From Agrocybe praecox (Eukaryota; Basidiomycota; Agaricomycetes; Agaricales; Agrocybaceae), in contig OZ024852.1 of the NCBI GenBank assembly GCA_964017145.1, positions 1,861,945 to 1,925,944 of the forward strand: a stretch of DNA of 64,000 nt, in the 5' to 3' direction. Shown piece after piece: positions 57,325 to 64,000 of the stretch (the stretch's first letter is position 1; each line of letters opens with the position of its first letter). The notes below the pieces were generated by a model that saw nothing but the letters and a program-made list of their open reading frames with translations, was not told where the DNA came from and searched no databases. A program made the position numbers and the translations under genes.

Positions 57325-60224
57325 ATGGCAGAGCTACAAGTCTCTCCCATCTCGCAACTTCTTCATACACTAGGATTAACGCGTGAAGACCTCAACAAGC
57401 GAAGTGACCAGATGCGTCAATTTCTCACCGCTGAAGACGGCAACATTTCACGCGTTGTCGAGCGCGAAACAACTCATAGGCCAAGGGCAGGGTCTGATTT
57501 ACGTTCTTCTTCCAAATCAACAGGATCTTCGCGGTCCTTTGCGCGTTCCCACTCTCGTACGAGTTCGACTTCAATGCGCGACGTGAGCCCTCCCGCTACG
57601 CCAGTCAAAGCAGAACCTCTTGATGGTGAAATTCCTCATCGACGAATGGACAGCATGGAAATGGTGTTGGAAAGGCAGAGGAGACACAGAAAGAACCGGA
57701 AGGGTCGCGAACGCGAAGCTAGCAAACAAATCCCACATCCTCCTTCACCCTCTCCCAGCAACGCGTCTCAATCTGGGCGAAGCCTTGATTCCTTCATGCA
57801 ATCACGCGATGACTCCCGTTTTCATGAGCCTGAGAATAGCGAAAGCAGCCAGAGTGCCCCGCCTGAGGTACGTGACCGTGTTTCGACGTGTCTTTTCAAC
57901 CTATACTGATAGGGCTTGTGTCTCAGACCACCGAGCCCCCTCCTGTCACTCCTCAGAAAAATAAATATTATAGAGATCACACAAATCTCAGCTCAAGCGC
58001 TCAGTCATACAAGGTAAATGATAACTCTTGTCCTGTGAAACATATTTGACTTCGCTACTAGGATCCGATTTTGAAGACTGAGACTCCGACTCCCACGCGA
58101 CCTGTTGCACCTCATCCGCCCCAGACTTTACCTCTGCCACAATACTATGCTTATCCAGGCTACATGGGATATTCCCAATTTATACCTATGACCTTTAGAC
58201 CTACTACTACGACTTCCCCTTATCCTATCACTCCGCAAGCACAGCGTATACAACCTCTCACTGCTTCCAAAACAATACCTTCACCACTTCCCCCTTCTTC
58301 TCCACCTCCGGCGTCATCCCCAATGTCTTCTCCAACCCGCGTAAATCTTGTATCTTCACCTGGTCCTATGGGGCCAGCCCCAGAAGAGAATGAATATGAC
58401 GATCTACCATATAAACTCCCCCCAGGCCCTTATTCTCCCAATAAGCCAGACCTTTCTTATGCTGCTCTTGTTGGACGGGCCATCTTATCCTCCCCTGAAC
58501 ATCGTCTAACACTCCAAGAGATATACGATTGGATTACAATCGTTTATCCTCACTACAAACGCGGAGAAACCACATGGATGAACAGTATACGGCATGTCTT
58601 GAGCACAACTGTCTGCTTTCGCAAGGTACCGAGAGACCGCTCTGTCGGCCGCACACTTTGGGCAATATATGACGAAGATCTAGAATGCTTCAAAGACGGT
58701 GGCTTCAAAAAGCAACTATGCAAAGATTACATTAACGGTAACGATGGAAAAGAAAAACAACCTAGCGGTTCGAAAGGCAGGACCAGAGCACGAAAACGCG
58801 TTGACGATGATGATGGTGCCAACGAACGGAAGCCCAAAAAATCTAAGAAAGAGCCTTCCTTTTCTGCCGCCTTTGCTTCTGATTCAAATATGTCCACCAT
58901 CTCATACTTGGGTTCGACATCACATTCCTCGCACCCATTGTTTCCTCCAACTCGACCGACCGCCCACCATCAACCGTATTACCCTGCAAGCCTTTCACAA
59001 CCTCAAGGATTCTCAGCGGAGGTTATCTTTCCTCCTTTGCCAGCTGCTGCTGCTTTCAATCGAGTTGTTCTGACTAGTACCAGTGCTCCTTCATTTGCGT
59101 CCACAAGCACTTCACATACATCCTCCACCAAAGCAGACGAGGAGTCATCGTCAGATATCCATCCTTCTTCGACCCCTTTTTCATCTTCTTCGTCTCTTTC
59201 CTCTGCAAGTTCCTCGTCTCTCGCTTTGCCAGAATTGACGCCAAACCGCTCGTCAAGTCCTCCATCTTCTTTACCTGCTACTAGTGAAGCAGACATTGAT
59301 ATGAACGATAACCAGTCAATTAGTTCAAAAGACGATTCGTGCAGTATTTCCGACATACTGACTGTTGCCAGTCTGAGTAGCGACTCCGGTAATGATGCGT
59401 CTCTTTCAACAGACGGAGAGGATGATATCTTCAATACAATGTTACTCGGGCCAGTGAAATTCTGGGGCCAATCTCCTAAGGATCCTGGAGGGCTACAACC
59501 GAGTATCGAACTGTCTGACGATAATCTGGATAGAAACGGTGACATGAAGAATAAGAAGGTCCGTTCACATTCCTTTCATGTCAGCGAAGATACAACTCTG
59601 ATTCTTTTTCTTAAGAGAGTTTCATTTCCCCCGGTCCCTAGTTCTCCTACTATTGATCGCCCGAAGTATTTCTTGAATGGCGTAGAGCGCTCATCTAGCC
59701 CTCTCTCTTCTCTTATGCCTTCAACGCCTCCCAGAAACAGTCGTCAAGGACATCAAATTTCCCCTATTCACACTCCAATCTCTCACAAAGGCTTGCATAT
59801 GAGCCCATCAGCAAGTCTTCTTCATTACAAATCAAACCTGGACCCACCTCCCGTGTATGGGAGTGGTGTACAACCTTTGGACGTGGTACAAGCCCTGGAA
59901 GATGACGACCCTATGCGTACACCACGCAGGCACGATTCGACTTCGTCGGCTATATTTGGCCCACCCATTACACCTAGAAAACTTATTTTCTCCAATCCCC
60001 TCAGTGACTCGCCCTTCCGAACACCCATCGGCGGGGTATCTACCTCACCATTCCGTACTCCAGTCTCACGGTCCATATTTGATCCTCATGACCCTCGACT
60101 ACTCTTGGACGAAGAACTTAGCAGGCCTTATAGCGATAGTCCTGCAGGATTATTTGGCAAGGCTCGTGGTTCGCTTCTTTACGATAGCCCCGGGATAGAC
60201 AGTAGCCCTAACAAATGGTGGTAA
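57325..60224 (+). CDS. Forkhead-domain transcription factor
   Basis: Exons 57325-57867, 57927-58013 and 58062-60224 join in frame to 930 aa. The forkhead (winged helix) domain is near residues 335-420: NKPDLSYAALVGRAILSSPE, LTLQEIYDWITIVYPHYKRG, TTWMNSIRHVLSTTVCFRKV, GRTLWAIYDEDLECF. The recognition helix keeps the Asn and His of NSIRH, but the usual RHNLS reads RHVLS. The flanks are Ser/Pro rich, with a basic segment after the domain (RTRARKRVDDDD; KPKKSKKEPSF) as a likely nuclear signal. The serine-rich C-terminus has many SP/TP sites (TPPRNSRQG; TPRKLIFSNP; SPFRTP), as in cell-cycle-regulated Fkh/Hcm1 proteins, suggesting CDK control by inference. A further in-frame 57-nt intron is likely at 59559-59615. 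Confidence 0.88.
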
Positions 60225-61441
60225 CCGATAATCTGTAATCGCCTCCCTGGCAATGCTGTGATCTCGGCTTCGTCTTCCCCAACGACATTCATTTATCTTT
60301 TTCATCTCATCCTCACGATCTGTTTTTTTTTTTTTTTGTACATTTTGTCTTTCTTGTCTTCCTTGCGTAGAAGGTTTTCTACTACCTTCAGCGAGTTTGC
60401 GGAAACTTTCCGGACTCTGCTAACTGTTTTCGACAATTCTTATATGCATCATTCACGTTCTCCATCTCATTCCTCGTCTTCCTAGCCAATTTTATGCACG
60501 TTTATACGTAGTTCTGGAAATGGCCCAAGTTTTTCTTCTCACCTTCGCTATCCGTCGTTGTTGTACATGTAAATTTACATATAGCTTTACCGTACTTACA
60601 TCCATATGCAATCCGTCTTTTTTTTTTAGTTCATCAATCCCGTCATATAGGATAAGATAGACCAACAAAATAATTTTTCATTGAATTCATGAATCATAAT
60701 CACAAGATCGTAGATAGGATAGTTTTTTTTTTATTGCAGGGACATATGGTAAAGTACAAACTAGATATAAAATAGTGAAGAGAAATCGTTACCAAATACC
60801 AATGTATAATGAAGCTGCAAAGCAGAATGTTAGCACAACGAAAGTTTAGACCACGATAGATGATAAAAGTCAGCTGGCTGTTCTTAGTATTTTTTTGATA
60901 AATTTCTCCATCGCCAATGGCTCCAGAGTTGGTGTACAATGTTTACATCTTTCGGAAAGTGGATGGATAATAAAACAGTATACTCACATTCACAGGATTA
61001 CGTAGCGTATGTGACCAGCCTTTCCATCTAAGCAATTGCTAACGTTTCCAAGAAGGATCTGAGAAAGAAAACATGGTTAACATATATTAGACATGACGAA
61101 AAGATGGAAAATAGAAGAGTCAGAGGTGCAACTGTTTGGCTTGTGCGGTACCGTTCGTCAAAGTCATTGAATGACTACGACTGGGGCGGCAAAGGTATCA
61201 TCATATAAGAAGCAGAAACAGTGACTCACTATAAGTAAAGATATCCATCTATATCGTGAAGGGTGTAGACGAAGAAAGAAAAAGATGGCATGAAGAATTC
61301 GGGGGAAAAAAAACCGGCCTTTATATGGGGAAAAACCGTGGGAATATTACGGGCTTTCTGTAACTCGTATTTGTCATCCATTTCTACGTTGTCATCGACC
61401 ATCATCCAAACAGCCCCCAAAATCCATAAACAAGAGGTATA
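60225..61441. other. Intergenic, about 1.2 kb, between forkhead gene and SF3B1 gene
   Basis: Holds the forkhead 3'UTR, two T runs and the promoter of the splicing factor gene. An AT-rich minus-strand frame (60700-60939) and scattered small frames near 61000-61420 might belong to a small spliced gene, but I could not assemble a convincing one. Confidence 0.4.
60323..60337 (+). repeat. Poly-T tract of 15 in 3' flank
   Basis: A run of 15 T about 100 bases downstream of the forkhead stop; a second run of 10 T lies at 60618-60627. These are simple homopolymers and likely length-variable between strains. Confidence 0.7.
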
Positions 61442-64000
61442 ATGTCTCCTCCGGGCTCACCCAGGTTGGTTGACTCGTACACAGTTCCAAAGGATATTCT
61501 TCAAGAGTTCCATGATCTTGCCGAGGAAGAAGATATTGACCCTTTCGCTGAAACTGCGTCGAAGCGCCAGATTGCTGCCCGCCAGTCCGACTACCACAAC
61601 CGAAGATTTAGCCGAGTAGCGGTAGAAAGTGCTGATGCATTCCAGCAAGGAGAAGATGGAAACGATGCGGAGGGTGGTTATAAGGAAGCTATGAGGTTGA
61701 CTAGGTTGGAGCAGGAGGAATTGAGGGTGAAGAGGGCGATTGAGGAGAAACAGCGCAAGGCCAGGGAGGAAGATCAGATGAAAATGGACTTGGACAAGAC
61801 TCCTCCACGCGAAGAGATTGAGGCAGCAGAGAAGGAACTTGCAGCCATGAACAAAGAGAAGGAGTCTTCTGGTAGCAAGAGGAAAAGGAGATGGGACGTC
61901 GAGGAACCTGCCGACGAAAACGTAGATCCCAATAAGAAAGACACTGGAGAATGGTCGAAGGAAGCTCTTGAAGCTTCAGCCCCCAAAAAGCGTCGTTCTC
62001 GTTGGGACGCAACTCCTGCAGATGCCGCCGTTGGTGAAACGCCAAAACGCTCTCGTTGGGATCAAACTCCAGCTGCAGCACCCGAAGCACCTATGGTACC
62101 TATCATTATGAACACCCCTGGTATCATGCAAGATGACAAACATAACCGTTACCTCACAGACGAAGAACTTGACGCTGTTCTCCCAACGTCCGGTTATGCT
62201 ATTGTGACGCCTCCACCAGGATATGCTCCTATGGTAGCACCGCGCAAATTCATGGCAACTCCAATCACGGAAGTCGGTGGTTTCCAGATTCAAGAGAGTT
62301 CAGATGCTGCAGCTGCAGCCGCAGCCGCAGGACTTGCCCCAGAATTGCCTACTGAAATCCCGGGTGTTGGCAATCTTGCTTTCTTCAAAGCGGAGGACGC
62401 GCAGTATTTTGCCAAAATCATGAAGGAAGAAGACGAGACGGAGTTGACTGTAGAGGAAATGAAGGAAAGGAAAATCATGCGCCTGCTTTTGAAAATTAAA
62501 AACGGCACACCTCCCGTTCGCAAGACAGCACTTCGACAAATCACAGACAAAGCCAGAGAATTTGGCGCCGGTCCTTTATTCGACAAAATTCTTCCGTTAC
62601 TCATGGAGCGTACTCTCGAAGATCAAGAACGTCACTTGTTGGTCAAAGTAATTGACCGCGTGCTTTACAAACTTGACGACCTTGTCCGTCCCTATGTCCA
62701 CAAGATTTTGGTGGTTATCGAACCTCTTCTCATTGACGAGGATTATTATGCCCGAGTCGAGGGTCGCGAAATCATATCGAATCTTTCCAAGGCAGCTGGT
62801 CTTGCGCATATGATCTCCACCATGCGACCCGATATCGATCATGCAGATGAATATGTGCGCAACACAACAGCCCGTGCATTCTCAGTGGTTGCATCTGCTC
62901 TTGGTATTCCGTCACTTCTTCCGTTCCTCAAAGCTGTCTGTCGTTCGAAAAAGTCGTGGCAAGCTAGACATACCGGTATTCGCATCGTCCAACAGATTGC
63001 TATCATGATGGGTTGCGCTGTCCTCCCGCATCTGCGAAATCTTGTTGACTGCATCGCCCACGGTTTATCGGATGAACAGCAGAAGGTTAGGACAATGACT
63101 GCCCTGGGGTTGGCAGCTTTGGCAGAAGCTGCGGCGCCTTATGGTATCGAGTCCTTCGACAATGTCTTGAAACCTCTTTGGCTTGGTATTCGTCTTCATC
63201 GTGGCAAGGGTCTTGCTGCTTTCTTAAAGGCAATTGGCTTCATCATTCCTCTCATGGACCCCGAATATGCTTCATACTATACCAAGGAAGTCACAGTTAT
63301 CCTTATCCGTGAATTCCAAACCTCTGATGAAGAAATGAAGAAGATTGTTCTCAAGGTCGTCAAACAATGTGCAGCAACCGAAGGTGTTACACCTCAATAC
63401 ATCAAGCAGGACATTCTTCCCGACTTCTTCAAGTCATTCTGGGTTCGCCGAATGGCACTCGATAGGCGCAATTATAGACAGGTTGTGGAGACGACCGTCG
63501 AACTTGCTCAGAAGGCGGGTGTCTCCGAGATAGTTGGAAGAATTGTCAATGAATTGAAGGATGAAGCTGAGCCCTACCGCAAGATGGTCATGGAGACAAT
63601 CACGAAAGTTGTTGCCACGTTAGGTGCTTCTGATATTGACGAAAGGCTGGAAGTCCGTTTGGTGGATGGTATCATTTATTCATTCCAAGAGCAAACCACG
63701 GAAGATCAAGTTATGCTCGATGGGTTTGGTACCGTCGTCAACGCTTTAGGTATTCGTGTTAAACCATACCTGACACAAATCGTCTCTACCATCCTTTGGC
63801 GTCTTAACAACAAGAGTGCCAAGGTCCGCCAGCAAGCAGCTGATCTCACGACGAGACTGGCAGTTGTTATCAAGCAGTGTGGTGAAGATCAGTTGTTGAG
63901 CAAACTCGGTCTTGTATTGTTTGAACAACTTGGTGAAGAATACCCCGATACGCTAGGTAGCATCATTGCCGCTGAGGGTGCAATTGCAAATGTTGTTGGT
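61442..64000 (+). CDS. HSH155: Splicing factor 3B subunit 1 (SF3B1/Hsh155/Prp10), 5' part
   Basis: U2 snRNP HEAT-repeat scaffold that grips the branch-point helix with PHF5A. It is open for 853 codons from the ATG at 61442 to the window edge with no intron, unlike most neighbours. The N-terminus is charged and disordered, with three Trp-containing UHM-ligand-like motifs ([29 protein letters not shown]) about residues 142-205; animal SF3B1 has more. Conserved features follow: [137 protein letters not shown] and [19 protein letters not shown]. The match to human SF3B1 is very strong. Remaining HEAT repeats lie beyond the window. Confidence 0.97.
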   Translation, partial: MSPPGSPRLVDSYTVPKDILQEFHDLAEEEDIDPFAETASKRQIAARQSDYHNRRFSRVAVESADAFQQGEDGNDAEGGYKEAMRLTRLEQEELRVKRAIEEKQRKAREEDQMKMDLDKTPPREEIEAAEKELAAMNKEKESSGSKRKRRWDVEEPADENVDPNKKDTGEWSKEALEASAPKKRRSRWDATPADAAVGETPKRSRWDQTPAAAPEAPMVPIIMNTPGIMQDDKHNRYLTDEELDAVLPTSGYAIVTPPPGYAPMVAPRKFMATPITEVGGFQIQESSDAAAAAAAAGLAPELPTEIPGVGNLAFFKAEDAQYFAKIMKEEDETELTVEEMKERKIMRLLLKIKNGTPPVRKTALRQITDKAREFGAGPLFDKILPLLMERTLEDQERHLLVKVIDRVLYKLDDLVRPYVHKILVVIEPLLIDEDYYARVEGREIISNLSKAAGLAHMISTMRPDIDHADEYVRNTTARAFSVVASALGIPSLLPFLKAVCRSKKSWQARHTGIRIVQQIAIMMGCAVLPHLRNLVDCIAHGLSDEQQKVRTMTALGLAALAEAAAPYGIESFDNVLKPLWLGIRLHRGKGLAAFLKAIGFIIPLMDPEYASYYTKEVTVILIREFQTSDEEMKKIVLKVVKQCAATEGVTPQYIKQDILPDFFKSFWVRRMALDRRNYRQVVETTVELAQKAGVSEIVGRIVNELKDEAEPYRKMVMETITKVVATLGASDIDERLEVRLVDGIIYSFQEQTTEDQVMLDGFGTVVNALGIRVKPYLTQIVSTILWRLNNKSAKVRQQAADLTTRLAVVIKQCGEDQLLSKLGLVLFEQLGEEYPDTLGSIIAAEGAIANVVG

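Noticed and set aside
61701..62604. Several minus-strand frames of about 100-130 codons
   Set aside because: They lie opposite the continuous SF3B1 coding sequence on the plus strand and have no recognisable features.

Overview
The window looks like nuclear DNA of a filamentous basidiomycete, most likely an Agaricomycete. Genes are dense and lie on both strands. Most are broken by many short introns of about 50-60 nt, and intergenic gaps are short. The protein set is fungal housekeeping plus fungal-specific families: a CBM19-type secreted protein, BTB and F-box-like proteins of mushroom type, Zds, Bud6 and Axl2. I see no tRNA, rRNA, CRISPR array, prophage or intact transposon. Gene models were built by reading both strands and joining exons at GT-AG sites that keep frame and family motifs. 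Where exon junctions were worked out they are given; where not, only the outer limits are given.

Layout. 1-1098 (-): 5' part of acetyl-CoA carboxylase. 1799-3002 (-): ARPC2. 3243-5734 (-): Dcr2-like phosphoesterase. 6030-6986 (+): mitochondrial ribosomal protein uL23m. 7308-8916 (+): LRR protein with a Cys/His-rich C-terminus. 9063-10965 (+): Zap1-like zinc-finger regulator. 11009-11980 (-): F-box-like protein. 12979-17223 (-): heat shock factor with a 761-nt intron. 17856-18715 (-): cytidylyltransferase-like protein lacking its catalytic motif. 19038-21209 (-): phenol hydroxylase-type FAD monooxygenase. 22269-22972 (-): TMA16, head to head with 23069-23407 (+), a 73-aa MOZART1. 23910-26809 (+): Zds family. 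27378-30552 (+): Bud6/Aip3. 30553-32901: gene-poor. 32902-34541 (-): secreted tandem-CBM19 protein. 35348-36803 (-): BTB protein. 36968-38664 (-): class 2 dihydroorotate dehydrogenase. 38916-39349 (-): 109-aa orphan. 39755-43853 (+): Kap123/importin-4. 44226-47152 (+): Axl2-like membrane protein. 47435-47916 (-): dynein light chain LC8. 49524-51875 (-): Hsl1/Gin4-type kinase. 52329-56919 (+): DNA ligase IV. 57325-60224 (+): forkhead factor. 61442-64000 (+): SF3B1/Hsh155, running off the end.

How the genes relate. There is no operon-like or biosynthetic cluster. Seven genes belong to polarity, cytoskeleton or cytokinesis biology (ARPC2, MZT1, ZDS, BUD6, AXL2, LC8, HSL1), with ZDS and BUD6 as direct neighbours; this may be chance. 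Several gene pairs share short divergent promoters, notably DCR2/uL23m, TMA16/MZT1 and HSL1/LIG4.

The points most worth a second look are the catalytically dead cytidylyltransferase paralog, a CADG-like fold on the predicted cytosolic side of the Axl2-like protein, the exon-based duplication in the CBM19 protein, the acidic repeat between the BRCT domains of DNA ligase IV, and very small exons in ACC1, ARPC2 and KAP123. I did not find a clear new multi-gene system.
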